A stretch of DNA of 64,000 bases. It comes from Acinetobacter gerneri DSM 14967 = CIP 107464 = MTCC 9824. Its GTDB lineage: Bacteria; Pseudomonadota; Gammaproteobacteria; Pseudomonadales; Moraxellaceae. The translations under genes were made by a program, and so were the position numbers. Positions 45,810 to 55,780 of this stretch are shown in pieces. Position 1 is the stretch's first letter. Each line of letters starts with the position of its first letter. Under the pieces are notes generated by a model. That model worked only from the letters and a program-made list of their open reading frames with translations, was not told where the DNA came from and did not search any database. The stretch covers positions 502,065 to 566,064 of the forward strand of contig NZ_KB849543.1 in the NCBI RefSeq assembly GCF_000368565.1. The letters run 5' to 3'.

Positions 45810-47213
45810 ATGTCAAATGAAAACCTCCAATCATCTGCTGAAACAGGTGAGCTAAATCGAAGTTTGTCAAATCGACATCTGCAATTGATTGCAATTGGCG
45901 GAGCTATCGGAACAGGATTGTTCATGGGCTCTGGTAAAACCATCAGCTTGGCTGGTCCATCAATTTTATTCATTTATATGATTATTGGTTTGATGGTGTT
46001 TTTTGTCATGCGTGCATTAGGGGAGTTGTTACTTTCTAATTTGCAATACAAATCATTTATTGATTTTTCAACTGATTTAATCGGTCCGTGGGCGGGTTAT
46101 TTTGTCGGTTGGACCTATTGGCTGTGTTGGATCACGATTGGTATCGCAGATCTTTCAGCCATTATCTACTATCTACAGTTCTTTAATGGTGGACAAGAGT
46201 TTACGCCGCTCGGCGGAGCCATGATCAGTTTCGCTGCAATTGTCTTCATTATGGGGCTAAATCTACTGACTGTACGCTTGTTTGGTGAGCTTGAGTTCTG
46301 GTTTGCATTGATCAAAATTATTGCAATTGTGGTATTAATTTTGGTTGGTTTGTGGATGGTATTTACAGGCTTTACTTCTACAGCAGGTGATGTTGCATCA
46401 TTTAGTCATCTCTATGCCAATGGTGGATTTTTCCCTACTGGAGCTCATGGCTTCTTGGCGGGTTTCCAGATTGCAATTTTTGCCTTTGTAGGTGTGGAAT
46501 TGGTCGGTACAACTGCTGCTGAAACGAAAGATCCTGAAAAGAACTTACCAAAAGCGGTTAACTCGATTCCAATTCGTATTATTTTCTTCTACGTTTTGGC
46601 ACTTGTGATCGTGATGTCAGTGACACCTTGGAATCATATTGATCCTAAAGTCAGCCCATTTGTAAACTTGTTTAGCCAAGCAGGTATTGCCGCAGCTGCA
46701 ATTATCATGAACTTGGTGGTGCTGTCTTCAGTGATGTCTTCGATGAACAGTGGTGTATTCTCAACGAGCCGTATGTTATTTGGTCTTTCTCGTGAAGAAC
46801 AAGGTCCAAAAGCATTTGGTGTGTTAAACCGCCGTGCTGTGCCTGCAAATGCACTTTATTTCTCTGCACTTTGTTTGGTTGGTGGTGCTGGTCTGCAGTA
46901 TTTTGTACCAAATACAGTTGAAGCATTTACGCTTGCTACGACACTTTCTACGATTTTATTTATCTGTATCTGGTTGATGATCATCTGGAGCTACGTGATT
47001 TATTATACAAAACGTAATGAATTACATCAGCAATCAACCTTTAAACTTCCTGGTGGTTTGTTTACTTGCGCCATCGTTGCAATCTTCTTCATCGGCATGA
47101 TTTATGTGCTTTCTTTAGAAGCAGATACCTTCAAAGCGTTAAAAGTCAGCCCAATTTGGTTTGTGATTTTGATCATTGGTTATTTCGGTTTTGTACGTAA
47201 GAAAATCAAATAA
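45810..47213 (+). CDS. cycA: D-serine/D-alanine/glycine permease
   Basis: 467-aa inner-membrane proton symporter of the AAT family with about 12 helices (E. coli CycA 470). The N-terminal part is very close to CycA: NRHLQLIAIGGAIGTGLFMG, then SGKTISLAGPSILFIYMIIG, and the loop ELVGTTAAETKDPEKNLPKA. It is clearly a different subgroup from the two permeases at 9581 and 11635. Substrates glycine, D-Ala and D-Ser, and also D-cycloserine uptake, are inferred from CycA. Monocistronic with a strong terminator. Confidence 0.92.
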   Translation: MSNENLQSSAETGELNRSLSNRHLQLIAIGGAIGTGLFMGSGKTISLAGPSILFIYMIIGLMVFFVMRALGELLLSNLQYKSFIDFSTDLIGPWAGYFVGWTYWLCWITIGIADLSAIIYYLQFFNGGQEFTPLGGAMISFAAIVFIMGLNLLTVRLFGELEFWFALIKIIAIVVLILVGLWMVFTGFTSTAGDVASFSHLYANGGFFPTGAHGFLAGFQIAIFAFVGVELVGTTAAETKDPEKNLPKAVNSIPIRIIFFYVLALVIVMSVTPWNHIDPKVSPFVNLFSQAGIAAAAIIMNLVVLSSVMSSMNSGVFSTSRMLFGLSREEQGPKAFGVLNRRAVPANALYFSALCLVGGAGLQYFVPNTVEAFTLATTLSTILFICIWLMIIWSYVIYYTKRNELHQQSTFKLPGGLFTCAIVAIFFIGMIYVLSLEADTFKALKVSPIWFVILIIGYFGFVRKKIK

Positions 47214-47280
47214 TCCAAGTGATTTGAAAATGTATCGCTGAATCATTCAATATATTTTCAACTTTATCTTTAAAATCACG

Positions 47281-47312
47281 AAAAACGTCAGTTTAAAACT
47301 GGCGTTTTTTTT
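47281..47312 (+). terminator. Terminator of cycA
   Basis: AAAAACG-CAGTTT / AACTGGCGTTTTTTTT hairpin with eight T. Confidence 0.85.
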
Positions 47313-47345
47313 ATGATGAATATACTCTTGAATGCTCATAATACT

Positions 47346-47374
47346 TTGGTCATTTTTCTTGATCAGGGTATAAT
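47346..47374 (+). promoter_or_regulatory. Promoter of lptM-lysA-dapF
   Basis: TTGGTC, 17-bp spacer, perfect TATAAT (47369-47374), 28 bp before the lptM start. Confidence 0.8.
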
Positions 47375-47402
47375 TCGCAAAAATCTATAGATAGGTGGTC
47401 AG

Positions 47403-47630
47403 ATGCGTTTTGCCATTTGCTGCATGAGTTTATTGGCGACTTCTTTTGCTTTGGTTGGTTGTGGTCAATCAGGCGATTTAATTTTGCCTAAAGATATCAA
47501 TGGCGATAAGCGTCCAAAATATTTGTTGTACAAATATTCAGATCAAGACAATCAAGCGAAACAAGCTTCAGACCAAGTACAGTCACGTGCTAGTTCTGAA
47601 CCGGTCGATACGACTCCTAACGCGCAATAA
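47403..47630 (+). CDS. lptM: LptM (YifL)-like small lipoprotein
   Basis: 75-aa lipoprotein; signal peptide MRFAICCMSLLATSFALVGC with lipobox LVGC, acylated at Cys20. The segment after the Cys (GQSGDLILP) follows the YifL/LptM pattern C-G-x-x-G-x-L-x-x-P. In E. coli LptM sits just upstream of dapF and helps LptD assemble in the outer membrane; the same neighbourhood here (next to lysA-dapF) supports the call. The rest is polar and low-complexity. Confidence 0.8.
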   Translation: MRFAICCMSLLATSFALVGCGQSGDLILPKDINGDKRPKYLLYKYSDQDNQAKQASDQVQSRASSEPVDTTPNAQ

Positions 47631-47781
47631 TTGTTTTATTACAGAGCAGATCGCGCATTTATTGATTGCTGAAATACGATATTTCTAACGTATTTTGCTG
47701 GATGAATGGATGCCATAACTCTGTGAATAAGCACTCTACAAGACGTATTATTTTCATTGCATTTACGACAAGGACACATAC

Positions 47782-49026
47782 ATGAGTTTTACCCGCATCA
47801 ATGGGGTTTTGCACGCTGAACAAAATTCGTTGAATCAACTGGCTGAACAATTTGGCACTCCACTTTACGTTTATTCAAAAGCTGCTTTTGAAAAAAATTA
47901 TTTGGATATGGATCGTGCATTTAGCTTTATCGATCATCAAATTTGTTTTGCGGTCAAGTCAAACTCAAATATTGCGGTGCTTAATGTACTTGCAAAACTT
48001 GGTGCTGGTTTCGATATCGTGACTGGTGGTGAGTTAGCACGCGTATTGGCTGCAGGCGGGGATGCTTCGAAAATCGTTTTTTCTGGTTTAGGCAAATCTG
48101 AAGCAGATATCGAAAAAGCGTTGAATGTTGGGATTGCATGTTTCAATGTCGAGTCTTATGCAGAGCTTGATCGTATCCAAAAAGTTGCAGCAAAATTAAA
48201 TAAAAAAGCACCAGTTTCTTTGCGTGTGAATCCAGATGTAGATGCTAAAACACATCCTTATATTTCAACAGGTTTAAAAGAAAACAAATTTGGTATCCCA
48301 TCAGATGTCGTTTTTGAAACCTACCAATATGCTGCATCACTTCCAAACCTTGATGTGGTTGGGATTGATTGTCATATTGGATCGCAATTGACAGAAACCA
48401 AGCCTTTTGTTGATGCGCTTGATCGTATTGTACTTATGATCGAAAAATTGAAAGAAATGGGTATCAATCTTCAACATGTTGATATTGGTGGTGGTTTAGG
48501 GGTGACTTATAAAGATGAAGCTCCTCCTACTGTTGAAGAATATGCAAATGCGATGAAAGACGCTTTGCTCAAACTTGGCTTAAAAGTCTATATGGAGCCA
48601 GGTCGTAGCATCAGTGCAAATGCAGGTATTCTTTTGACGAAGGTTGATTTGCTTAAACCAACCAATCATCGTAATTTTGCCATTATTGATGCAGCGATGA
48701 ATGACATGATTCGCCCATCTTTATACCAAGCTTGGATGGATATTCAGCCTGTTAGCCCACATGATGATGTTGAAGCTAAAGAATGGGATATCGTCGGTGC
48801 AATTTGTGAAACTGGTGATTTTCTTGGTAAAGAACGCAAACTTGCGTTAAAAGAAAATGATCTATTGGCTATGCTCGGCGCAGGTGCTTATGGTTTTGTC
48901 ATGAGTTCAAACTACAATACTCGTGGTCGTGCTGCTGAAGTGATGGTAGATGCTGACCAAGCCCATTTGATTCGTGAGCGAGAACCCATTGAATCATTGT
49001 GGGAAAGAGAACGTTTGTTGCCTTAA
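47782..49026 (+). CDS. lysA: Diaminopimelate decarboxylase
   Basis: PLP enzyme converting meso-diaminopimelate to lysine, 414 aa (Pseudomonas LysA about 415). The PLP lysine is in ICFAVKSNSNIAVL near residue 58. Other motifs are GAGFDIVTGGELARVLAAG, the GGGLGV phosphate loop near residue 233, MEPGRSISANAG, and CETGDFLGKERKL with the catalytic Cys. Ends 13 bp before dapF and precedes it in one operon. Confidence 0.97.
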   Translation: MSFTRINGVLHAEQNSLNQLAEQFGTPLYVYSKAAFEKNYLDMDRAFSFIDHQICFAVKSNSNIAVLNVLAKLGAGFDIVTGGELARVLAAGGDASKIVFSGLGKSEADIEKALNVGIACFNVESYAELDRIQKVAAKLNKKAPVSLRVNPDVDAKTHPYISTGLKENKFGIPSDVVFETYQYAASLPNLDVVGIDCHIGSQLTETKPFVDALDRIVLMIEKLKEMGINLQHVDIGGGLGVTYKDEAPPTVEEYANAMKDALLKLGLKVYMEPGRSISANAGILLTKVDLLKPTNHRNFAIIDAAMNDMIRPSLYQAWMDIQPVSPHDDVEAKEWDIVGAICETGDFLGKERKLALKENDLLAMLGAGAYGFVMSSNYNTRGRAAEVMVDADQAHLIREREPIESLWERERLLP

Positions 49027-49039
49027 GGAGTAATTCAAG

Positions 49040-49885
49040 ATGTTATTAGAATTTACCAAAATGCATGGTCTAGGCAATGACTTCATGGTGGTGGATTTGA
49101 TTAGTCAACGTGCATATTTTGATGCAGTGACGATTCAACGTTTGGCAGATCGACATTTCGGTGTTGGTTTTGATCAATTGCTCATTGTTGAGCCACCTGA
49201 TGAACCTAATGTAGATTTTAAATATCGTATTTTCAATGCTGATGGCTCAGAAGTAGAGCAATGTGGTAATGGTGTGCGCTGTTTTGCACGCTTCGTGCAT
49301 GAACGCCAACTTACCAATAAAACCAAACTCCGCGTGCAAACCTGTTCAGGGATCGTTGAACCTGAATTGGGTCCAAATGGTTGGGTACGTGTCAATATGG
49401 GTTATCCACGTTTTTTACCAAACGAAATTCCATTTGTAGCTGAAGAACCAGAAAATCTATATGACTTGGCTTTGGCTGATAATGAGTCGATTTCGATTGA
49501 TGTTGTCAACATGGGCAATCCGCATGCTGTCACCATCGTTTCAAATGTTTTGACTGCTGAAGTTGCTAAAATTGGACCACAAGTCGAGTCGCATGAACGT
49601 TTCCCTGAGCGTGTGAATGCTGGCTTTATGCAAATCGTTGATGAAAAGCATGCTCGTTTACGCGTTTATGAACGTGGTGTAGGTGAAACAATGGCATGTG
49701 GTACAGGCGCTTGTGCTGCTGCTGTTTCAGGTATGCGCCGTGGTTTGTTGGCAAATAATGTTGAAATCGAATTGGCTGGTGGCAAACTTCAAATCGAATG
49801 GCAAGAAGGCGGTGTAGTTTGGATGACAGGTCCAACAGCTACTGTATATGAAGGTCGTTTGGATATGCGTTACTTCCAAAATTGA
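49040..49885 (+). CDS. dapF: Diaminopimelate epimerase
   Basis: PLP-independent epimerase making meso-diaminopimelate for lysine and peptidoglycan, 281 aa. Both active-site cysteines are present: [16 protein letters not shown] (near residue 75) and [14 protein letters not shown] (near 219). The N-terminus [19 protein letters not shown] is diagnostic. It ends just before a terminator whose sequence is repeated 1.57 kb downstream. Confidence 0.97.
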   Translation: MLLEFTKMHGLGNDFMVVDLISQRAYFDAVTIQRLADRHFGVGFDQLLIVEPPDEPNVDFKYRIFNADGSEVEQCGNGVRCFARFVHERQLTNKTKLRVQTCSGIVEPELGPNGWVRVNMGYPRFLPNEIPFVAEEPENLYDLALADNESISIDVVNMGNPHAVTIVSNVLTAEVAKIGPQVESHERFPERVNAGFMQIVDEKHARLRVYERGVGETMACGTGACAAAVSGMRRGLLANNVEIELAGGKLQIEWQEGGVVWMTGPTATVYEGRLDMRYFQN

Positions 49886-49897
49886 TTGAAAAATTAA

Positions 49898-49930
49898 AAA
49901 ACAAAACCCTGATTCGTCAGGGTTTTTTAT
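49898..49930 (+). terminator. dapF terminator, copy 1 of a 33-bp direct repeat
   Basis: ACCCTGA-TTCG-TCAGGGT hairpin with UUCG-like loop and T6. The 33 bp are identical to 51470-51502. Confidence 0.92.
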
Positions 49931-50062
49931 TTAAAGTGTTTTATAGTTTAAATTATAGATAACAGAAAAATAAGTTAATTAATTAATTATTTATTGTTAA
50001 TATTTATAAACAATGTCTAAAATAGTATAAATAAGTATTTGACTATAAAAGGATATAGATGA

Positions 50063-51325
50063 ATGTTGCTTGCTTCTGGTAAAGAAGAAACTCATAGTTT
50101 TTTAGGTTATCAATTCAAATATATTTTAAAGAATCGTAGCTATGATACTAATCATTTAATTATCGTGTTCAGTGGTTTTGGTACGGGTAGTGATTTTACA
50201 TATGACTTTTTCGGTTCTTTAAATAATTCATGCCGTGCTGCTGTTCTTTGGATTAAAGATGATTTTTACCAGAATAATTTGGCAACATATTATATGGATG
50301 TTTTAGGTGAGGATCGATTAGAGCAGGCAGTTATTGGCTTTATTCGTAAAGTGCAACTATTTTTGGAGATAGATCAGCAATATTGTACTTTACTTGGTTG
50401 TTCTAAGGGGGGAGCTAGTGCATTGTATTATGGGGCTAAATATAATTTTAAAAATATAGTAGCTTCAGCCCCAACTATAAAAATAGGATCATTTATTTCA
50501 GGTATTGAACCGAAGGACCAGCCAAGATTATGTGCAAATTTTATATGTCATGGCGAAGTTAATTCTGAAAAAATTAACCAACTTGATCTGAGAGTAATTA
50601 AAGAAATTGATCAAGATCAGGCGTTTGACAAAAATATTTTTTTGATTTCATCACAAAAGGATTACATTCATAATTCTCAAATAAAGCCTTTTATTGGAGC
50701 ATTTGCTAAATATAACAATTTCAATTACATCGAATCTCAATCATGCTTGGTACGAACGCACCCAGATGTAACATTTTTTAATACACCGCTTATCTTAAGC
50801 ATTTTAAATTGTTTGGTTTTTAATTTAGTGCCCTCATTTTTAAATCATGTGTCAATAGGGGATTTACCACATAAAAAAGCTAAAGTTACAAAGGAACCAG
50901 TATTTAAGGCAATGAAAGTTGATTTTGATGATGAGTCGAGATTTCATCCTGAAGGTGTATTTTTCTTGAGAGGTTTGGCATGTCAAAATTATGAAGACTT
51001 AGATTATGTACTTTTACTTGATTCAGATACTTCACAATTTAAATTAGATTTAGCAAAAGGTCATAAGATTTTTATTACAAAAGAATATTATGCAGATGCC
51101 TTTGTTAATTATGATAAAGCTTTTTTCTGTACATTGGGTTTTCGTGGCTTAGCATTAGATTACTTGCCTCAAGGTTTTTATAGGTTGTCTATAGAAATCA
51201 TTATGGAAACGGGGGAACGAGTTATTTCACCTTTTTTCTACGAATTAGATGAAAAAAATATTAGCCTGAATGGTAAATATGAGCTATCTACTGAAGATGA
51301 TATTTTGTATTTAAATATAAAATAA
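50063..51325 (+). CDS. Alpha/beta-hydrolase-like protein, Asp2/XcbB-like, in an inserted segment
   Basis: 420 aa, no signal peptide, very AT-rich coding DNA unlike its neighbours. The N-terminal 260 residues look like an alpha/beta hydrolase: strand plus oxyanion region NHLIIVFSGFGTGSDFTYDF, nucleophile elbow LLGCSKGGASALYYGAKYNF (Ser near 115), acid in SSQKDYIHN (Asp near 195) and base in RTHPDVTFF (His near 230). The GxSKGG elbow resembles Asp2-type acetyltransferases and XcbB-like capsule proteins, which is a weak family hint. The C-terminal 150 residues are probably beta-rich and unassigned. The start is the ATG at 50063 following a GGATAT; weak site. It lies between two copies of the dapF terminator. 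Confidence 0.6.
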   Translation: MLLASGKEETHSFLGYQFKYILKNRSYDTNHLIIVFSGFGTGSDFTYDFFGSLNNSCRAAVLWIKDDFYQNNLATYYMDVLGEDRLEQAVIGFIRKVQLFLEIDQQYCTLLGCSKGGASALYYGAKYNFKNIVASAPTIKIGSFISGIEPKDQPRLCANFICHGEVNSEKINQLDLRVIKEIDQDQAFDKNIFLISSQKDYIHNSQIKPFIGAFAKYNNFNYIESQSCLVRTHPDVTFFNTPLILSILNCLVFNLVPSFLNHVSIGDLPHKKAKVTKEPVFKAMKVDFDDESRFHPEGVFFLRGLACQNYEDLDYVLLLDSDTSQFKLDLAKGHKIFITKEYYADAFVNYDKAFFCTLGFRGLALDYLPQGFYRLSIEIIMETGERVISPFFYELDEKNISLNGKYELSTEDDILYLNIK

Positions 51326-51469
51326 GATGCTATATATACTGTGTCTGAAAGATAGATTTTTTGATTTATCTACTTTATTTTAATAGGTAAAACTATAAGA
51401 AAAAATACTCTATTTTTAGCATTATTTTATATCTTGGGTTAGCGTTGCAAAGTGCAACACCATGCAATT

Positions 51470-51502
51470 AAAACAAAACCCTGATTCGTCAGGGTTTTTT
51501 AT
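51470..51502 (+). terminator. dapF-type terminator, copy 2 of the 33-bp direct repeat
   Basis: Identical 33 bp to 49898-49930, now behind the 420-aa gene. Such identity outside coding DNA points to duplication linked with the insertion. Confidence 0.92.
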
Positions 51503-51597
51503 GATAGGATTGTATGAAATACGATCATTTATTTATGTGGTGATTGTAAATATTAAATAGAAAAAAACACATTGATCACTTTTAAAGGGGAAATGAA

Positions 51598-52026
51598 ATG
51601 GCAATAGACCGTTTAGATTGGCATGTAGATACAGTTGAAGAAGCTGATTTGCCTTATGAAAATTCGGGTACACATATTGGGATGTATTTGGCGTGGATGA
51701 TTATGCATCATCTTGAAGGTGAAATTCATCAGGAAGATAGTGAAAGCGAGTTGGATAGTGTTCGAAATAGACAAATGACAGGACGTACTTTTCTAATCAA
51801 TGTCTGTGACGAAAAATTTTGCGATGAGGACTTGAGTGATGAAGGTTTTGCTTTTACTCAAGCTTATTATGAAACCGATCAGTATAGTAACGACTATGAT
51901 GAAATTTTAGTTTTGCCAGAAGGTTTATCGAGCAGTTATGCGGTAGCTGATACATGGGAAAATTATGACTTAATTGCAGCCAAAATTACGCAGCGCTATA
52001 CAGAGTGGAAAAAGAATCAGTCTTAA
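51598..52026 (+). CDS. Uncharacterised acidic protein, 142 aa
   Basis: Soluble acidic protein beginning MAIDRLDWHVDTVEEADLPY, then ENSGTHIGMYLAWMIMHHLE. The THIGMYLAW motif with surrounding acidic residues is found in a family I know only as uncharacterised, some of whose members lie in toxin-immunity loci; I cannot name it securely. A GGGGAAA ribosome site precedes the ATG. Next gene 164 bp away, same strand. Confidence 0.65.
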   Translation: MAIDRLDWHVDTVEEADLPYENSGTHIGMYLAWMIMHHLEGEIHQEDSESELDSVRNRQMTGRTFLINVCDEKFCDEDLSDEGFAFTQAYYETDQYSNDYDEILVLPEGLSSSYAVADTWENYDLIAAKITQRYTEWKKNQS

Positions 52027-52190
52027 TCTTAGAAAAGTTAGATTCAGGATTTTGGCATCATCAAGATGCTAAAATCCGTTCTTTATTTATCCATTTTATA
52101 GTCGCAACTAAAATTACAAGAAAGCTACCCCATTTTTAGCAGTATTTTATATATTAAAATCTTAATATTAAAAGAAATAATGAGTTCATT

Positions 52191-53018
52191 ATGTTTGATA
52201 TTCAAAAAGAACAGGCACTTGAAGCACTTTTTACACAAGCAGCTAAAGAGCCTGCTTACCGCCCTGAGTTTTTAAAACAATTATTGGATGCTGATATTTA
52301 TGTTGTTGGGCATTCAAATAAAGATGCCGATACACCTAAGCAGATACAAGAAATGACGCTGACTGAGGGAAGTCAGGTGCAAATAAAAAGCTGGAATAAA
52401 GCAGATGGAAGCAGCATATTGCCATTTTTTACTTCATTGAAAATGTTGCAACAGGCGATTGAAACGCCAGATTCCTATTTAAATCTCAATACTCGAGCTT
52501 TCTTTGAACTGACATTGGGAAGCAATTTAGTACTCAATCCGAATGGTCCATATAGCAAAGAGTTTTTAGTGCCAGAGATTGAGGGTTTACTCAAAGGTGA
52601 TTTGGGTATGTCACCAAAGCCTTATGAATACCAAGAATCTACCGAAGTTTTATTGAGTCAGCCTTCAGATTATCCTGAAGAAATGCTGGAACAATTAAGT
52701 AAATTTTTCAAACTAAAATCAGCAGTACAATCTGCATATTTAGCGCAAATGCATGATGTAAAACGTGATCCTGAACCAACATTATTATTGGGGATTCTAA
52801 GCAAAAAAAATGTGACAGAAGAGGAGCGAAAACAGTTAAGCCGTGAAATTGGGCAAGTTGCATACGATAGTTTGGTGACGAAGCGAGATGTGGATGTGTA
52901 TTTTATTGATGAACAAGATACAGACGGTTTAAGTCGATACTTACTGGATGAAACAACAGCTTTTTATACGGCTAAAGATGACCCTAAAAAGGGATTTTTT
53001 GCTAGACTATTTTCTTAA
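52191..53018 (+). CDS. SseB-like protein
   Basis: 275 aa, cytoplasmic. The N-terminal region has the SseB pattern: QALEALFTQAAKEPAYRPEF, YVVGHS, LPFFTSLKMLQQAI, and LNTRAFFELTLGSNLVLNPN (about residues 10-125). The C-terminal half (from about 140) matches the SseB C-terminal domain with DVKRDPEPTLLLGIL and DVDVYFID. E. coli SseB over-expression affects serine sensitivity, but the molecular role is unknown. It ends 37 bp before xerC. Confidence 0.8.
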   Translation: MFDIQKEQALEALFTQAAKEPAYRPEFLKQLLDADIYVVGHSNKDADTPKQIQEMTLTEGSQVQIKSWNKADGSSILPFFTSLKMLQQAIETPDSYLNLNTRAFFELTLGSNLVLNPNGPYSKEFLVPEIEGLLKGDLGMSPKPYEYQESTEVLLSQPSDYPEEMLEQLSKFFKLKSAVQSAYLAQMHDVKRDPEPTLLLGILSKKNVTEEERKQLSREIGQVAYDSLVTKRDVDVYFIDEQDTDGLSRYLLDETTAFYTAKDDPKKGFFARLFS

Positions 53019-53055
53019 ACCATTTCAGATCAATGCAAGATAAAAGGAGAGCTTT

Positions 53056-53976
53056 ATGCAACAGTATGGTGCGATGCAATTGCTCTCTATGTTTCTAAAA
53101 GATCGTAAAATACAAAACCAATCTGAGCATACTTTAGATGCATATTTTCGTGATATTTCAGGTTTTATCGATTTTTGTTATGAGAAAAATATAGAATTAA
53201 GAGAAGTTGAATCTTCTGATCTCCGTGAATATTTGGCAAAAAAAGTTGAGCAAGATGGGCTGGTTTCCAGTAGTTTACAGCGTCATTTGACCTCCATTCG
53301 CCAATTTATGAAATGGGCGGAACAAGGAAACTATCTTGAAATGAATCCTGCCAATGATTTGCAACTTAAAAGACAACCTCGACCATTGCCCGGAATGATT
53401 GATGTAGAAACAATCAACCAAATATTGGATCAAAAAAAGCCTGAAAAAGCACTCGAACAACAGCTTTGGTTTCGAGATAAGGCTATTTTAGAATTGTTAT
53501 ATTCAAGTGGTTTGCGTTTGGCTGAAATTCAAGGTTTAAGTATAAAAGATATTGATTTCAATCGGATGCTGCTCAGGATTACTGGTAAGGGGAATAAAAC
53601 TCGGATCGTGCCTTTTGGCTCTAAAGCGAAACAAAGTTTGGTGGAATGGTTGCAGATTTATCGGATTTGGATGGGCGAATTTCAATGCGAATCGGCTGTA
53701 TTTATTTCACAAAAAGGTAATGCTTTGACCCCGCGTCAAATCGAAAATAGAGTGAAGTTACAAGCGGCTCGTGCAGGAGTAAATATTGATTTACATCCGC
53801 ATTTATTGAGACATTGTTTTGCAAGCCATATGTTATCCAACAGCGGTGACTTACGCGCGGTACAAGAGATGCTTGGACATAGCAACTTAACCACAACCCA
53901 AATCTATACCCATGTTGATTTTGATCACTTAGCTCAAGTCTATGATCAAGCGCATCCACGTGCACAAAAAAACTGA
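53056..53976 (+). CDS. xerC: Tyrosine recombinase XerC
   Basis: 306-aa site-specific recombinase that, with XerD, resolves chromosome dimers at dif. The N-terminal SAM-like domain covers residues 1-95. Catalytic residues: Arg in YSSGLRLAEIQGL (near 157), Lys in GKGNKTRIVPFG (near 180), HxxR in DLHPHLLRHCFASH (near 250), His in LGHSNLTTTQIYTHV with Tyr nearby (near 275-287). It is a housekeeping Xer, not a phage integrase: it sits in the usual dapF-xerC neighbourhood. Confidence 0.93.
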   Translation: MQQYGAMQLLSMFLKDRKIQNQSEHTLDAYFRDISGFIDFCYEKNIELREVESSDLREYLAKKVEQDGLVSSSLQRHLTSIRQFMKWAEQGNYLEMNPANDLQLKRQPRPLPGMIDVETINQILDQKKPEKALEQQLWFRDKAILELLYSSGLRLAEIQGLSIKDIDFNRMLLRITGKGNKTRIVPFGSKAKQSLVEWLQIYRIWMGEFQCESAVFISQKGNALTPRQIENRVKLQAARAGVNIDLHPHLLRHCFASHMLSNSGDLRAVQEMLGHSNLTTTQIYTHVDFDHLAQVYDQAHPRAQKN

Positions 53977-54202
53977 GATGCATTTGGCATTCTTTACATT
54001 TAGATATAAAAATAAGTTGTATATAAGGAATTGTTCTAGCAGAGCTTTGACTAAAGTTAGCATTAAAAAAGCAATATTATAGGTGAATTTACACGCAGTT
54101 TTCGTCTATGATGTCAATTCAAAATATTGCATTTCGTGTTGAAATGCGAAAATCCTCATCAAGGATGATTGAATTTGTGTTGATGTAATAATAGGCAAAA
54201 TA

Positions 54203-54574
54203 ATGATAGATGAGCTTGAAAAGAAATACCAACAACTGACTACGCCACAAAAAGAGATTTTTCGTGGATATGGTTTACGTCAAATTAAACATTTTGTTGA
54301 ATGGACATTGCCTAAAGTTGAACCACTTTTACCTACCGAAACTGAAGTGATCGGAGTGAATGCTGAGGGTAAAGTTCAAGCTGAAAACGCTAAAACACAT
54401 CAACTTTATTTGTGGATTTCTGATCAACAATGGCAACAGACTCAAAAGCAAACTAAACATATCGACTTAAAAGAAGATTTTATTGAAATCTGGAAAGTTT
54501 TAGAGTTAGAAAAGCAAGATTTGATTGATTTAAGTCATATCCATCGTGACTTTTTAGCGGGTACTTCAAACTAA
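54203..54574 (+). CDS. Uncharacterised 123-aa protein
   Basis: Soluble protein starting MIDELEKKYQQLTTPQKEIF, with an N-terminal helical half and a C-terminal half with WISDQQWQQTQKQTKHIDL. No membrane segment or known motif. It converges on the GNAT gene with 7 bp between stops. Likely real by length and codon use. Confidence 0.6.
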   Translation: MIDELEKKYQQLTTPQKEIFRGYGLRQIKHFVEWTLPKVEPLLPTETEVIGVNAEGKVQAENAKTHQLYLWISDQQWQQTQKQTKHIDLKEDFIEIWKVLELEKQDLIDLSHIHRDFLAGTSN

Positions 54575-54581
54575 AACAGGC

Positions 54582-55136
54582 CTAAGTTTTTTGCAAAAAG
54601 CTTTCTTTGCTGATTTTATATAACACATGCTCTGCAAGAGGATGTACCGCTTCTAAATCTGGATGATAAAAGTTTTTGTGCCATGTCATACCCAGACGTT
54701 GCATGACTTTCATAGACGGTAAATTTTGTGTAGCGGTAAATGCAACGACCTCATCCAGATCTAATTGGCTAAATGCAAAATCTAAACAGGCATGCGCCGC
54801 TTCAGTCGCATAGCCTTTGCCCCAAAATTCTTGTAAAAAGCGCCAACCGATCTCTACACAAGGTTGAAAATCAAAGTCTGCACTCGGGCGATGTAGCCCT
54901 GTAAAACCGATAAATTGCTGAGAGTCTTTGAGTTCTACAGCCCACATTCCCCATGCATTTTCTGCTATGAGTGTCATTATTTTTGTTGCAAGTGCATCAC
55001 TTTCAATTTGTGTCAGTGGTTTGGGGAAGTAACGCATGGTATGTGCATCAGCATTGAGTTTTGCAAATGGAGCAAAATCAGCAGTTTTCCATTGTCTTAG
55101 TCGTAATCGTTCAGTTTCAAGTTCAAAAATTTGCAT
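54582..55136 (-). CDS. GNAT acetyltransferase, RimJ/RimL type
   Basis: 184-aa acetyl-CoA-dependent acetyltransferase. It starts ELETERLRLRQWKTADFAPF, the common RimJ/RimL entry, and has the acetyl-CoA loop region WRFLQEFWGKGYATEAAHAC (about residues 92-111), with Q/GxGxA realised as WGKGYA, plus NLPSMKVMQRLGM near 140. Substrate unknown (ribosomal protein, antibiotic or small amine). Confidence 0.85.
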   Translation of the reverse strand: MQIFELETERLRLRQWKTADFAPFAKLNADAHTMRYFPKPLTQIESDALATKIMTLIAENAWGMWAVELKDSQQFIGFTGLHRPSADFDFQPCVEIGWRFLQEFWGKGYATEAAHACLDFAFSQLDLDEVVAFTATQNLPSMKVMQRLGMTWHKNFYHPDLEAVHPLAEHVLYKISKESFLQKT

Positions 55137-55780
55137 ATTGAATGACTTTATATACTTTGCAATAGAGCATTTTATCTTAGCGCTTTTTCTTGTGTTTTTC
55201 AGATATGAAAATAAATCGACTTGCTATGAGTATTTTTGATATGAAATGACAGTTATTTTTATGAAAATATTCAGCTTTTTGAGAATATGTCTAGTAAAAA
55301 GGGCTAAATTTCACAAAATATAGATAATTTATTTGTAAAATAATGTAGCAATGAGACAAAAAATAGCGTTTCTATCCTAAATGACATTTTATTACGAAAT
55401 GATCAAAGGATGTTTTATGGTAAAAAAAACTTTTTTATTCATTCTTTTAAATGATTAATCTATCAGGTTTTTAGACGATCATTGTTTTAAATGTATAACA
55501 AAATCAATAGTTAAAATTTAAGCAATTGCTTTTAATTTATACCTATATCAAGGGCTTAATATTTTTTGTGAACTCATCATTCTATAATTTTTACGCTTTT
55601 TTACAGCACTTTTATCAATTGTGACTTGACCCAAATGCCAAACACATTGCAAGATAGGGCACCTAAAAAATTTTAAATGAAGAGTATATTAGGAGAGTGC
55701 TCGATTTTTCATAATCAGGAAGATCATAAGCTCCTAGACTTTTCTTAACATTTACATTTGCTAAAACAGCCGAGGATTAC
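55137..55780. other. 644-bp intergenic region upstream of etfB
   Basis: AT-rich, no gene on either strand. TATAAT occurs near 55583 without a good -35, and TTGACC near 55627 without a good -10, so the etfB promoter is not fixed. No strong palindrome found. Confidence 0.55.

Noticed and set aside
53056..53976. Tyrosine recombinase as a prophage or island integrase
   Set aside because: Motifs, length and the dapF neighbourhood identify housekeeping XerC; no attachment repeats or phage genes nearby.
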